64,000 nucleotides of DNA from an uncultured Gemmatimonadota bacterium (lineage in GTDB: Bacteria; Gemmatimonadota; Gemmatimonadetes; Gemmatimonadales; Gemmatimonadaceae): contig CAMLIT010000005.1 of NCBI GenBank assembly GCA_946480295.1, positions 1-64,000 on the forward strand, given 5' to 3'. A program made the position numbers and the translations under genes. The stretch's first letter is position 1. Each line of letters starts with the position of its first letter. Below are positions 40,875 to 50,002 of the stretch, one piece after another. The notes beneath the pieces are model-generated. The model ran no database searches. It saw nothing but the letters and a program-made list of their open reading frames with translations, and was not told the DNA's origin.

Positions 40875-42259
40875 TCGGCCACCCTCCGCATCCGCGCCGC
40901 GAACGCGCCGTCCGTGCCGTGCCGCTGGGGCAGGACGCGCAGCCGCCCGGCGTCGAGCACCGAGGCCGGCACCGTTCCCTCCGGCGGCGGCTCGAGCCGC
41001 CACCCCGGGTGGTCGCTCAGGAAGCTCTCCACCTGCGCGTCGTTCTCCTCCGGCTCGAGCGAGCAGGTGCTGTAGACGAGCAGCCCGCCCGGCTTCACCA
41101 CCGCCGCCGCCGAGCGGATGATCGACCGCTGGATCGCGCTCATGACGGCGAGGTCCGACGGCTTGGCGCGCCAGCGCGCGTCCGGGTGCCGGCGGAAGGT
41201 GCCGGTCCCCGTGCACGGCGCGTCCACGAGCACCGCGTCCATGTCGTGGACCGCCGGGAAGCGCGCGTCGGCGACGTACGCGCTGATGTTCGGGATCTCC
41301 AGCCGGCCGATGTTCTCGAGCAGCCGCTGCAGCCGCGACCACGACGCGTCCGACGCATACACGCGGCGCGCGCGGCGCGAGAGCTCGATCGACTTGCCGC
41401 CCGGCGCCGCGCACAGGTCGGCGACCATGCCGTCCTGCGGCACCGCCGCGTACTGCGTGACGAGCGTCGACGCGGGGTCCTGGAGATGAAAGAGCCCGTT
41501 GCGGAACGCGCCCAGCTCCGCGAGCGACGCCACCCCCGACGCGAGCACGAGGCTGTCCCGCACGAGGGGCGCATCCTCGACGCGCACCCCAGCCCCCTCG
41601 AGCATCGCCTCGAGCTGTTCGCGCACCGCGTGATACGGCCGCGCGACGAGCGGCGCCTCGCTGTTGTTGCTCGCGAGCAGCCGCCGGGTCTCCTCCTCGC
41701 CCCAGCGCGCGACCCACCGGGCGATGAGCCAGCGCGGGTGCGAGAGCTCCAGCGCCATCGCGTCGAGCGGATCGGGGGGCGTGGCCGGCTGCACGTGATC
41801 GCGTTCGCGGTCCACGCGCCGCAGGACGGCGTTCGCCAGCTTGCTCGCGCCGATGCCGTGGCGTCGTTTGGCCAGCTCCACCGTCTGCGCGATCGCCGCG
41901 TAGGCGGGAACGCTGCCCATGTACAGGAGCTGGTCGACGCCGAGGCGCAGGAGGTCGAGCAGGTCCGCGTCGAGGCGCACGCCGCCCCCGCGCACGCGGG
42001 CGTCGAGCACGGCGTCGATCCAGGCGCGGCGGCGCAGCATGCCGTACACCAGCTCGCGCGTCCAGCGGCGGTCGCGCGCGTCGAGGTGGGCGGTGCGCCG
42101 GTCGAACGACGGATCCAGCAGGTCGCCGCGGCGCAGGTCGGCGCAGATCTCGGCCGCGGCGACGCGGGCGTCGGTGACGCCCATGTGGCCGCCCGCGCCG
42201 CCGCCCTCACCCGGGTCGCGCGTCGCGACGTGCCCGTCGAAGGGCTTCCGCGGGTACAC
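40871..42259 (-). CDS. rsmB: 16S rRNA (cytosine-967-C5) methyltransferase
   Basis: RsmB methylates C967 of 16S rRNA. A NusB-like helical domain (DRRWTRELVYGMLRRRAWIDAVL, LGVDQLLYMGSVPAYAAIAQTVELAKR) precedes the Rossmann methyltransferase with DLCAAPGGKSIELS, VLVDAPCTGTGTFRR and VYSTCSLEPEEN, which supply the SAM site and both catalytic Cys. I chose GTG 42259 because AGGAGG lies six bases upstream; a GTG at 42313 would add 18 residues and lacks a ribosome site. About 462 residues. It follows fmt by about 100 bp, the same pairing seen in many bacteria. Confidence 0.93.
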   Translation of the reverse strand: MYPRKPFDGHVATRDPGEGGGAGGHMGVTDARVAAAEICADLRRGDLLDPSFDRRTAHLDARDRRWTRELVYGMLRRRAWIDAVLDARVRGGGVRLDADLLDLLRLGVDQLLYMGSVPAYAAIAQTVELAKRRHGIGASKLANAVLRRVDRERDHVQPATPPDPLDAMALELSHPRWLIARWVARWGEEETRRLLASNNSEAPLVARPYHAVREQLEAMLEGAGVRVEDAPLVRDSLVLASGVASLAELGAFRNGLFHLQDPASTLVTQYAAVPQDGMVADLCAAPGGKSIELSRRARRVYASDASWSRLQRLLENIGRLEIPNISAYVADARFPAVHDMDAVLVDAPCTGTGTFRRHPDARWRAKPSDLAVMSAIQRSIIRSAAAVVKPGGLLVYSTCSLEPEENDAQVESFLSDHPGWRLEPPPEGTVPASVLDAGRLRVLPQRHGTDGAFAARMRRVAE

Positions 42260-42359
42260 GGTCACCCTCCTGTCCTGCGGCCGCGGAGGCGGCGCGACTG
42301 GGTCTGCTGGCACCGGCGTCTCATGACGGAAAGATAGTCGGTGCGTGCAGCCGCGGCAT

Positions 42360-43304
42360 TTACGCCGGTGGGCTCGTGAGCCGCTCGCCGACGGCGATCC
42401 CGCGCCCGCGTGCCCATTCCTGAGGGGCCAGTCGCTTCTTCCCGGCGGGCTGGACGGAGGTGATGCGCACCGCCCCCTCGCCGCAGGCCACGGTCATGCC
42501 ATCGGCGTTCACGGCCGTCACGGTGCCGGGAGGCTGGTCCTCCGTGCGCGGGGCGAGGTGGGCGCCGAAGAGCTTCACCTCCGCGCCGCGCGCCCCGGCG
42601 CGCGCGCCGGGACGGGGGTCATGGGCGCGGATCACCTGACTGACCGTGCGGGCGTCGCACGCCCAGTCCAGCGCCGTCCTCGAGCGGTCGATCTTCGGCG
42701 CGTACGTCGCCTCCGCGTCGTCCTGCTCGACCTCCAGCGCCTTCCCGAGCTCGATCAGCATCAGCGCCTCGATGAGCGCCAGCGCGCCCTCCTCCGCCAG
42801 CCGCTCCGACAGCTCGCCGTACGTCTCGTCGGCCAGGATCGGCGTCTTCACCCGGTGGATGATCGGCCCCGCGTCGAGGGCCGGGACCATGCGCATGATC
42901 GTGATCCCCGTCTCGGCGAAGCCGTCGCGGATCGCCGCCTGGATCGGCGCGGCGCCGCGCAGCTTCGGGAGCAGCGAGCCGTGGATGTTGACGGTGCCGA
43001 GGCGCGGCAGGTCGATGATCGCCTTCGGCAGGATGTGGCCGTAGGCGACGACGACGGAGATGTCCGGGGCGAGCGCGGCGACCTGGGCGAAGAAGTCGTC
43101 CCCCCGCGGCCGCTCCGGCTGGAGCACGGGGATCCCCTCCTCGACCGCGATCTGCTTGACGGGGGAGGGGACGACCGTGGAGCGCGAGCGCCCGACCGGC
43201 CGGTCCGGCTGCGTGACGACGCCGACGACATCGAACCCCTCGCCGAGCAGCGCGCGCAGCGCCGGCGTGGCGAATTCCGGCGTGCCCCAGAAGAGCACTC
43301 GCAC
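42360..43304 (-). CDS. fmt: Methionyl-tRNA formyltransferase
   Basis: Fmt formylates Met on the initiator tRNA using 10-formyltetrahydrofolate. The 314-residue protein has VLFWGTPEFATPALRALL, the active-site region NIHGSLLPKLRGAAPIQAAI with the catalytic Asn and His, GITIMRMVPALDAGPII, and the C-terminal tRNA-binding barrel ending LAPQEWARGRG. The GTG start at 43304 abuts the def stop. The def-fmt pair is the conserved bacterial arrangement. Confidence 0.97.
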   Translation of the reverse strand: MRVLFWGTPEFATPALRALLGEGFDVVGVVTQPDRPVGRSRSTVVPSPVKQIAVEEGIPVLQPERPRGDDFFAQVAALAPDISVVVAYGHILPKAIIDLPRLGTVNIHGSLLPKLRGAAPIQAAIRDGFAETGITIMRMVPALDAGPIIHRVKTPILADETYGELSERLAEEGALALIEALMLIELGKALEVEQDDAEATYAPKIDRSRTALDWACDARTVSQVIRAHDPRPGARAGARGAEVKLFGAHLAPRTEDQPPGTVTAVNADGMTVACGEGAVRITSVQPAGKKRLAPQEWARGRGIAVGERLTSPPA

Positions 43305-43865
43305 TCAGAGCTCCTCGTCGCGATGGTGGTGCTTCGCGACTTCCAGCGGCGACAGCTTGCGGATGAAGCCCGGGTACTTGTCGCGCTCCTTCGTCCACTT
43401 CGCCATCGCCGAACGACGTTTGAGCACGCTCAGGTAGTCGATGAACAGCTTGCCGTGCAGGTGGTCGATCTCGTGCTGGAAGCAGCGGGCCAGGAGGTCG
43501 GTGGCGTCCACCTCGAAGGAGTTGCCGTCGAGGTCCTTCGCGCGGACGACGACGTGGCTCGGCCGCTCGACGTCGCCGTAGACGTCGGGGATGGACAGGC
43601 AGCCCTCCTCCCCTTTCGCCTTCTTCCCGTCGGCGGCGACGATCTCCGGGTTGATCAGCACGTAGCGATCCTGCTCGATCTGCACGACGGTGAGCCGCTC
43701 CGTGCGCCCGACCTGCGGCGCGGCGAGCCCGATCCCCTGCGCGGCGTGCATCGTCTCGAACATGTCGTCCACGAGGCGGCGCAGCTCGTCGGTGATCTCC
43801 TCGACGGGGCGCGTCTCCTGGCGGAGGATGGGGTCGCCGAGGACCCGGATGTCCAGCAGGCTCAC
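43305..43865 (-). CDS. def: Peptide deformylase
   Basis: Def removes the formyl group from nascent N-terminal methionine. The 186-residue enzyme has all three motifs: GIGLAAPQVG, EGCLSIP and QHEIDHLHG, with the metal ligands Cys and two His and the catalytic Glu. A charged C-terminal helix extends past the core. GTG 43865 overlaps the yajC stop as GTGA, so secretion and translation genes are coupled. Confidence 0.97.
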   Translation of the reverse strand: MSLLDIRVLGDPILRQETRPVEEITDELRRLVDDMFETMHAAQGIGLAAPQVGRTERLTVVQIEQDRYVLINPEIVAADGKKAKGEEGCLSIPDVYGDVERPSHVVVRAKDLDGNSFEVDATDLLARCFQHEIDHLHGKLFIDYLSVLKRRSAMAKWTKERDKYPGFIRKLSPLEVAKHHHRDEEL

Positions 43866-44236
43866 TTCGTGGCGACGCTGGTCGCGCCGGAGGCGGCGAC
43901 GATCTTCGCGATGCGCCCGCGCTCGACGATGAGCCGCGACTCGCCCGACTTGATCGTCACCTGGTCGTCCATGCTCTTCTGCGGGGCATCGTTCTTCATC
44001 GTCTCCTTGATGAACACCACGTCGCCGACGATGCCGCCCGTGGTGACGACGGAGTCGCCGCGCTTCAGGTTGCGCAGCGCCTGCTCGTGCTGCTGCCGCT
44101 GCTTCTGCTGCGGGCGGATGAGCAGGAAGTAGAAGATGGCGAAGATGAGCCCGACCTGGACGAGGAAGGGCACGAGGCTGCCCGCGCCGCCGGGGCCGGG
44201 GGTGAACAGGAGCAGGCTCGCGTACGGAGCGTTCAT
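43862..44236 (-). CDS. yajC: Sec translocase accessory subunit YajC
   Basis: The 124-residue protein has a single helix (LVPFLVQVGLIFAIFYFLLI) followed by RPQQKQRQQHEQALRNLKRGDSVVTTGGIVG, the hallmark YajC sequence. It binds SecDF in the inner membrane. The ATG at 44236 overlaps the tgt stop as ATGA; queA-tgt-yajC is a classic gene order. SecD and SecF would be expected next but are replaced by def here. Confidence 0.95.
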   Translation of the reverse strand: MNAPYASLLLFTPGPGGAGSLVPFLVQVGLIFAIFYFLLIRPQQKQRQQHEQALRNLKRGDSVVTTGGIVGDVVFIKETMKNDAPQKSMDDQVTIKSGESRLIVERGRIAKIVAASGATSVATK

Positions 44237-45522
44237 TCGGGGGTCGCCGGTCGTGAGTGGTAGCGCGCGAGCCAGTCGCGGCTCCACGCGTCGAAGGTGC
44301 CCGCACGGATGGCCTCGCGTGCCGTCCGCATCAGCGTCACGAGGAAATGTACATTGTGCAGCGAGAGCAGGCGCAAGCCGAGGATCTCGTCGGAGACGAA
44401 GAGGTGGCGAACGTAGGCGCGCGAGAAGCGGCGGCATGCCGCGCACTCGCACCCCTCCTCGATCGGCCCGGGATCGGTGCGATACTGCGCCCGCTTGATG
44501 TTGAGCCGGCCATCGGAGGTGAACGCGGCGCCGTTGCGCCCCATGCGCGTCGGGGCGACGCAGTCGAAGAGGTCGACGCCGCGACGGACCCCCTCGACGA
44601 GATCCTCGGGGAAGCCGACGCCCATGAGGTAGCGCGGCCGGTCGCGCGGGAGCGCCTCGTCGACGACGTCGAGGATGCGGTACATGTCCGGCTTCGCCTC
44701 GCCGACGGACAGCCCGCCGATCCCGAACCCCGGCCACGGTCCCATGTCCACGATCATCCCCGCCGCCTCGCGGCGCAGGTGCTCGTGGATGCCGCCCTGG
44801 AGGATCGGGAAGAGGGCCTGCTCGCGGGAGGCGGGAGGCGGGAGGAGGGAGGCGGTGGGGGACGAGGGACGAGGGACGAGGGACGAGTCCGACCGGTCGA
44901 GATCGCGCAGCGACTCATGCCGAGGTGTTCCTTCCAACGCCGTCACGCCTTCCGCCTCCCTCCTCCCGCCTCCCGCTCGTCCCGCCTCCCGCAGGAACTC
45001 CCCCCGACACCGGACCAACCACCTCACGCTCCGCTCCATCGCGTCCCGCGCCCGCGCCTCGTCGCTCTGGCCGGGGATCACGTGGTCGAACTGCATGATC
45101 ACGTCGGCGCCGAGGTTGCGCTCGATGTGCATCACCAGCTCGGGGGAGAAGAAGTGGCGCGAGCCGTCGATGTGGCTGCGGAACTCCACCCCGTCTTCGC
45201 TCACCGTGCGCAACGTGGCGAGGGAGAAGACCTGGAAGCCGCCCGAGTCGGTGAGGATCGGGCCGTCCCAGCCCATGAATCGGTGCAGCCCGCCCATGTC
45301 GCGCACCAGCTCGTCCCCGGGGCGGAGGTGCAGGTGGTACGCGTTCGACAGGATCATCTGCGCGCCCATGGCGCGGAGGTCGTCCGGGTCGAGCGACTTC
45401 ACCGTGGCGAGCGTGCCGACGGCCATGAACGCCGGCGTCTCCACCACGCCGTGCGGCGTGGCGAAGGTGCCCGCCCGGGCGCGCCCCTCCGTGCATGCCA
45501 CGCGGAAGTCGAACGCGCTCAT
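44233..45522 (-). CDS. tgt: tRNA-guanine transglycosylase with repeat-derived insert
   Basis: Tgt swaps G34 for preQ1 in tRNAs with GUN anticodons, the entry to queuosine. Conserved parts are VVETPAFMAVGTLATVKSL, GPILTDSGGFQVFSL with a catalytic Asp, FPILQGGIHEHLR, GGLSVGEAKPDMYRIL, DLFDCVAPTRMGRNGAAF, and the zinc site CECAACRRFSRAYVRHL. At 429 residues it is about 50 longer than usual. The excess (about residues 179-233, bases 44824-44991) lies between RCRGEFLREA and QALFPILQGG, where E. coli has a short loop, and is a palindromic-family element read in frame. Starts in a TGATG overlap with queA. Confidence 0.96.
   Translation of the reverse strand: MSAFDFRVACTEGRARAGTFATPHGVVETPAFMAVGTLATVKSLDPDDLRAMGAQMILSNAYHLHLRPGDELVRDMGGLHRFMGWDGPILTDSGGFQVFSLATLRTVSEDGVEFRSHIDGSRHFFSPELVMHIERNLGADVIMQFDHVIPGQSDEARARDAMERSVRWLVRCRGEFLREAGRAGGGRREAEGVTALEGTPRHESLRDLDRSDSSLVPRPSSPTASLLPPPASREQALFPILQGGIHEHLRREAAGMIVDMGPWPGFGIGGLSVGEAKPDMYRILDVVDEALPRDRPRYLMGVGFPEDLVEGVRRGVDLFDCVAPTRMGRNGAAFTSDGRLNIKRAQYRTDPGPIEEGCECAACRRFSRAYVRHLFVSDEILGLRLLSLHNVHFLVTLMRTAREAIRAGTFDAWSRDWLARYHSRPATPE
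44824..44991. repeat. Palindromic-family element (copy I) in frame inside tgt
   Basis: Plus-strand order: CGGGAGG heptads (about 44824-44853), GGGACGA heptads (44859-44887), a core with GCCGAGGTGTTC at about 44920 and ACGCCGTCACGCC at 44937-44949, then CCTCCCT/CCTCCCG heptads to 44991. Read on the minus strand it encodes EGVTALEGTPRHE, LVPRPSSPTASLLPPPASR without a stop. It is the same element as in tsaD, in the same orientation and reading frame relative to its host gene. Confidence 0.9.
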
Positions 45523-46568
45523 CAGGTCACGACCATGGCGTCGCCATACGAGTAGAAGCGGTACCCGCCGGCGACGGCGTGGTGGTACGCGCGCATCGTG
45601 AGCTCGTAGCCGGCGAAGGCGGCGACGAGCATGATGAGGGTGGAGCGCGGGAGGTGGAAGTTCGTCACCAGCCGGTCCACGGCGCGAAAGCGGTACGGCG
45701 GCCGGATGAAGATCCGCGTCTCGCCCTCCCCCGGCACGACGGTGCCGTCCTCGCGCGCGACCGTCTCGAGCGTGCGCACGGTCGTCGTGCCGACGGCCCA
45801 CACGTGGCCGCCGGCGGCGCGCGCGTCGTTGATCGTCCGCGCCGCCTCCTCGGAGACGGAGTACCACTCCTCGTGCATCACGTGCGCGGCGGGATCCTCC
45901 ACCTCGACGGGCTTGAAGGTGCCGGCGCCGACGTGGAGCAGGAGCTCGGCGCGCCGGACCCCGCGCTCCTCGAGCCGTCGCAGGATCTCCGGCGTGAAGT
46001 GGAGCCCCGCGGTGGGCGCGGCCACCGAGCCGCGCTCGCGCGCGTACACCGTCTGGTATCGTTCGGCGTCGGCCGCGGAGTCGGGGCGCGTGATGTACGG
46101 CGGCAGCGGGATGTGCCCGTGCCGCTCGATGGCCTCGTCGAGCGGCTCGGCGGCGTGCAGCGCGACGATGCGCGTCCGCCGCTCCGTGATCTCCAGGATC
46201 TCCGCCCAGAAGTCCGGCGCGATGTCCACCACGCGGCCGGGGCGGAGCTTCCCGCCGGGCGAGACCATCGCCTCGAACCGGCCCTCGCCCACGCGCCGGA
46301 GGAGCAGGATCTCGGCGGGCGCGCCCGAGCTCCGCCGCGTGCCGAGCAGCCGCGCGCGGATCACGCGCGTGCGGTTCACGGCCAGCACGTCGCCGGGTGC
46401 GACGAGATCCACGATGTCGGGGAAGGCGCCGTCGCGGACGCTCCCGGTCGCGCGGTCGACGATCATCAGACGGCTCGCCTCGCGGCGTTCCAGCGGCGCC
46501 TGGGCGATCCGCTCCGGCGGAAGCTCGAAGTCGTAGTCGGAGGTCAGGCTGCCAGTCGGGTGCGTCAT
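45522..46568 (-). CDS. queA: S-adenosylmethionine:tRNA ribosyltransferase-isomerase
   Basis: QueA builds the epoxycyclopentane ring of queuosine from the ribosyl group of SAM on preQ1-tRNA. The 348-residue protein has SDYDFELPPERIAQAPLERREASRLMIVDR, VLAVNRTRVIRARLLG, GPTAGLHFTPEI-like PTAGLHFTPEILRRLEERG, HVGAGTFKPVEVEDPAAHVMHEEWY and NFHLPRSTLIMLVAAFAG, all family landmarks. It precedes tgt with a one-base overlap, so two steps of queuosine synthesis are coupled. Confidence 0.97.
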   Translation of the reverse strand: MTHPTGSLTSDYDFELPPERIAQAPLERREASRLMIVDRATGSVRDGAFPDIVDLVAPGDVLAVNRTRVIRARLLGTRRSSGAPAEILLLRRVGEGRFEAMVSPGGKLRPGRVVDIAPDFWAEILEITERRTRIVALHAAEPLDEAIERHGHIPLPPYITRPDSAADAERYQTVYARERGSVAAPTAGLHFTPEILRRLEERGVRRAELLLHVGAGTFKPVEVEDPAAHVMHEEWYSVSEEAARTINDARAAGGHVWAVGTTTVRTLETVAREDGTVVPGEGETRIFIRPPYRFRAVDRLVTNFHLPRSTLIMLVAAFAGYELTMRAYHHAVAGGYRFYSYGDAMVVT

Positions 46569-46605
46569 CGCATACAGACTAACCCCTCCCCGGCCGCGGA
46601 CGAAG

Positions 46606-48690
46606 TCAGCGCGACGCCCTCGCCGCCTGCGCGAAGGGGATGAACACCGGCGCGGTGTCGTCCAGCCCGCGCGGCGTGCGATAGCGGTACCAGGCGCGTC
46701 CGGGAAAGCGCGCGCGGAGGAGGGTGTCGCGCGCGCCGAGGTCGCGGACGAAGACGACGTCGCCGCCGACGCGGCCGTCCACGACCTGCTGGTAGGCGAG
46801 GAAGAGCGGATACACCATCGTGCCGCGTCGGTCGGCGGCGATCTGGCCCAGGCAGGTGGGCGTGAGCCGCGAGCCGGGGACGATCCACAACGCCCGGTCG
46901 GCCGGCAGCCCCGGCACCGGCTCCGCGCGGCCGGCCGCGCGCGCCGCCGCGATCACCTGCGCCCGTTTGGCACCCCGGTCCACCGTCGGCTCCCGGTCCA
47001 CCGCGTCCAGCGCCGTCTGGAGGGCGCACGCGTCGTACGTGCTCGCCAGGTGCTCCGCCTCGAACGGCTCGAAGCCGAGCACCCGCAGCCGCGCGAGCAG
47101 GCGCCCGCGCCAGCTCTCGTTGACGAAGACGAGCGCGTGGTGCAGCCCGGCGCGCGCCACCTGCTCGTCGACGTCAGTCTTGAGCTTCGTCCGCTGGTCG
47201 TGGTAGAGCGCGAGGCGGTAGCGCGCCGTCGACGTGCCGATGGGGACGACCCAGGAGACCGCCATGCACAGCGGGACGACGACGAGCAGTGCGTGCCGGA
47301 GGCGCGGACGTCGCGCGCGCGCGCGCAGGACGGCCGGGGCGCGCGCGGCGAACAGCACGAACGCGGGGAGCGCCGTGAACAGGAACCGCGGCCCGGCGAA
47401 GAAGCCGTCGAACCAGTAGGCGCCGTAGCCCGCGACGAACGCGCCGATGAGCGCGACGAGGAGCACGTCCCAGCGTGTCGCGCGCCGCAGCGCGAGGAGC
47501 GTCGCGGCGACGAAGGCGAGCCCAGGCAGCGGCCACTCGAACAGGTAGCGGTCCATCCGCATCAGGTACCCGGAGGCGAACATCAGCCCGCGCAGGGGCG
47601 TGTGCGGCACGCCGTCGGGTCCCACGTGGAAGCCGACGGCGTGCCCCGGGCCATCGAGCACGGTGTACGCGAACAGCAGCGGATGCCCGGTGGTGCGCAC
47701 GTTCGCCCACAGCAGGAGCAGCACGGGCACGGCGCCCACCGCGACCTGCACGGCGACCGACGCCCGCAGCTCGCGGCGCCGCCGCGCGACGGCGAGCTGG
47801 AAGACGCCGACCACCGCCGCCACGAGCACCGCGTCGTACGGCCGCACGAGCGCGACCAGCCCGACGGCGAGGCCGATCGTGGCCGCATGCCGCGCCGCCC
47901 GCCGCGGCGTCTCCGCGCGCTCCCAGGCCGGCAGCGCGGCGAGCGCGATCATCGTGAAGGCGAGCGCCGGCACGTGGCTCATCTGGCTGCCGCTCATGAT
48001 GAGCACCATCGGGCTCGCCACGAAGAGGAGCGTCGCGATGCGCGCGGTGAGCGTGTCGTAGGCGCTCGCGGCGAATCGGTAAAAGCTCCAGACGGCGGCC
48101 CCGAGCAGCACCGGGTTCACCAGCCACGCCGCCCCGAACGCGAGGCCGAGGGCGATCAGCGCCGGCCCGCCGATCGGGTACTGCGAGTACCAGCGGCCCG
48201 CGCCGTCGTAGACGGGCGCCGTGTTGAAGAAGACGCGGAAGGGCTCCGCGCCTAACGACAATCTCCCGTCGAGGAGCATGCGCGCGTGCCACTGCTGCGC
48301 CATCTCGTCGCTCGTGAACGGCTGCCCGTTGAAGCAGTAGCGGGAGACGGCCGCCGCGGCGACGATGGCGAGCAGCGCGGCGGCGGTGGCGAACGCGCGG
48401 TCCGAGGGCGCGAGCAGCCACCGGCCGGCGCGCCGCGCCGCATCCTCGAGGCGCTCGCCGCCCCGCGCGAGGAGTGAGGCCGCGAGCGCGACGACGATCG
48501 CGCCGAGCACCCACTGGATCACCGCGCCGTCCCACCATGGCACCTCGCGCCCCCCGCTCATCAGGTTCGCCACCGGCACGAGCCCGAGCGCGACGAGCAC
48601 GGCGCCGGCCGCCCGGATCGTCAGGCGCGGCGCATCCGCGCCGCGATCCGGCGCGAGGAGGGAGGGGGACACCGGGGAAGGCACGCCCAT
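46606..48690 (-). CDS. GT-C fold membrane glycosyltransferase-like protein
   Basis: The 694-residue protein has about twelve hydrophobic helices. After the second or third helix comes FTSDEMAQQWHARMLLDGRL, with an acidic DE pair positioned like the catalytic loop of PMT/ArnT-type GT-C enzymes, and later GRWYSQYPIGGPALIALG. The C-terminal 170 residues form a soluble extracytoplasmic domain (ALVFVNESWRGRLLARLRVLG). Such enzymes transfer sugars from polyprenyl-phosphate donors to proteins or lipids. The acceptor is unknown. It lies between ruvB (77 bp) and queA (37 bp). Confidence 0.78.
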   Translation of the reverse strand: MGVPSPVSPSLLAPDRGADAPRLTIRAAGAVLVALGLVPVANLMSGGREVPWWDGAVIQWVLGAIVVALAASLLARGGERLEDAARRAGRWLLAPSDRAFATAAALLAIVAAAAVSRYCFNGQPFTSDEMAQQWHARMLLDGRLSLGAEPFRVFFNTAPVYDGAGRWYSQYPIGGPALIALGLAFGAAWLVNPVLLGAAVWSFYRFAASAYDTLTARIATLLFVASPMVLIMSGSQMSHVPALAFTMIALAALPAWERAETPRRAARHAATIGLAVGLVALVRPYDAVLVAAVVGVFQLAVARRRRELRASVAVQVAVGAVPVLLLLWANVRTTGHPLLFAYTVLDGPGHAVGFHVGPDGVPHTPLRGLMFASGYLMRMDRYLFEWPLPGLAFVAATLLALRRATRWDVLLVALIGAFVAGYGAYWFDGFFAGPRFLFTALPAFVLFAARAPAVLRARARRPRLRHALLVVVPLCMAVSWVVPIGTSTARYRLALYHDQRTKLKTDVDEQVARAGLHHALVFVNESWRGRLLARLRVLGFEPFEAEHLASTYDACALQTALDAVDREPTVDRGAKRAQVIAAARAAGRAEPVPGLPADRALWIVPGSRLTPTCLGQIAADRRGTMVYPLFLAYQQVVDGRVGGDVVFVRDLGARDTLLRARFPGRAWYRYRTPRGLDDTAPVFIPFAQAARASR

Positions 48691-48767
48691 CGATCGGAGG
48701 ACGACCGATCCGTGCCCTGCGTCATCGTCGGCCGGTGCGCCGTGTCACGCGCGCGGCCGGTGGTGCG

Positions 48768-49814
48768 CTAGAACAGCGTGCCCTGTGGCCCGGGGAGGCC
48801 GGAGCCGCCGACGGCGCTCGGCGGCGTGTAACCGAAGTGGCGATAGGCCTGCGCCGTCGCGATGCGGCCGCGCGGCGTGCGCTGGAGGAAGCCGTTCTGC
48901 ACGAGGAAGGGCTCGTACACCTCCTCGATCGTGTTCGCGTCCTCGCCGATCGCCGCGCCGATGTTGTTCAGCCCCACCGGGCCGCCGTCGAACTTCTCGA
49001 TGATCGTCTTCAGGATCCGCGCGTCCATGTCGTCGAGGCCGAACTCGTCGACGTCGATCATGCGCAGCGCCTGGCTGGCCACCTCGCGCGTGATCGTGCC
49101 GTCGGCCTTCACCTGCGCGTAGTCGCGCACGCGCCGCAGCAGCCGGTTCGCCACGCGCGGCGTGCCCCGCGAGCGGCGCGCGATCTCCATCGCCCCGTCG
49201 GCGGCGATCGCCACGCGCAGCACCTCCGCCGACCGCTGCACGATCTGCTGCAGGTCCTCGGCCGGGTAGTAGTTCAGCCGCTCGACGATGCCGAAGCGCG
49301 CGCGCATCGGCGGCGTCAGCATGCCAAAGCGCGTCGTCGCGCCGATGAGCGTGAAGCGCTCGATCGGCATCGTGATCGTCTGCGCCTTCGGCCCTTCCGA
49401 CAGCCGGATGTCGATCCGGTAGTCCTCCATCGCCGGATAGAGGAACTCCTCGATGATCGGCCGCAGCCGGTGGATCTCGTCGATGAAGAGGATGTCGCCC
49501 GGGCGCAGGTTCGTCAGCGTGCCCACGAGATCGCCCGGCTTCTCCAGCGCCGGCCCCGAGGTCGTGCGGATGTTGACCCCCAGCTCGCGCGCGACGAGCT
49601 CGGCCAGCGTGGTCTTGCCCAGTCCCGGCGGGCCGTAGAAGATCGCGTGGTCCAGCGGCTCGCGCCGAGCGAGCGCCGCGTCGATCCACAGCTGGAGGCT
49701 CTCCTTCACCTTCTGCTGCCCGATGAACTCCGCCAGGCGTTGCGGTCGCAGGGACAGCTCGACGACCGATTCCTCGGCGAGCACTTCGGGGGTGGTGATC
49801 TCGGCGCGTGACAT
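48768..49814 (-). CDS. ruvB: Holliday junction branch-migration ATPase RuvB
   Basis: RuvB is the hexameric motor that drives branch migration with RuvA. The 348-residue protein has [20 protein letters not shown], Walker [16 protein letters not shown], Walker [12 protein letters not shown], sensor 1 LIGATTRFG and the winged-helix C-terminus with [11 protein letters not shown] and [18 protein letters not shown]. ruvA and ruvC lie together 8 kb away, a split arrangement. A promoter with near-consensus elements sits immediately upstream and predicts an almost leaderless message. Confidence 0.98.
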   Translation of the reverse strand: MSRAEITTPEVLAEESVVELSLRPQRLAEFIGQQKVKESLQLWIDAALARREPLDHAIFYGPPGLGKTTLAELVARELGVNIRTTSGPALEKPGDLVGTLTNLRPGDILFIDEIHRLRPIIEEFLYPAMEDYRIDIRLSEGPKAQTITMPIERFTLIGATTRFGMLTPPMRARFGIVERLNYYPAEDLQQIVQRSAEVLRVAIAADGAMEIARRSRGTPRVANRLLRRVRDYAQVKADGTITREVASQALRMIDVDEFGLDDMDARILKTIIEKFDGGPVGLNNIGAAIGEDANTIEEVYEPFLVQNGFLQRTPRGRIATAQAYRHFGYTPPSAVGGSGLPGPQGTLF

Positions 49815-49821
49815 GGGCTAC

Positions 49822-49850
49822 ACAGTATCAGCTTCTCGGGGGTCGTCCAA
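49822..49850 (-). promoter_or_regulatory. Sigma-70-like promoter of ruvB
   Basis: On the minus strand TTGGAC (49845-49850), 17-bp spacer, TACTGT (49822-49827). The -10 element ends only 7 bases before the ATG at 49814, so transcription would begin at or within a base or two of the start codon. Confidence 0.5.
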
Positions 49851-49905
49851 CCGGTCGGGTCCAGCGAAATATACCCCGAAGAGAGTCCGAAGATAGGGCA
49901 GTGTG

Positions 49906-49951
49906 CGACGTGACCGGGCTCACACCCGGGGCGTCTGCAACAGTCACGTCG
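49906..49951. other. Nested inverted repeat before the lipoprotein gene
   Basis: CGACGTGAC (49906-49914) pairs with GTCACGTCG (49943-49951). Inside, CCGGG (49914-49918) pairs with CCCGG (49926-49930). It lies in the divergent gap between ruvB and the lipoprotein gene at 50003 and could be an operator or a 5'-UTR structure. Confidence 0.35.
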
Positions 49952-50002
49952 GGCGCCGCGACTCGCCGCGCCCGTGCTTCCTCCTTCCGGTCACCGAAGT
50001 CC

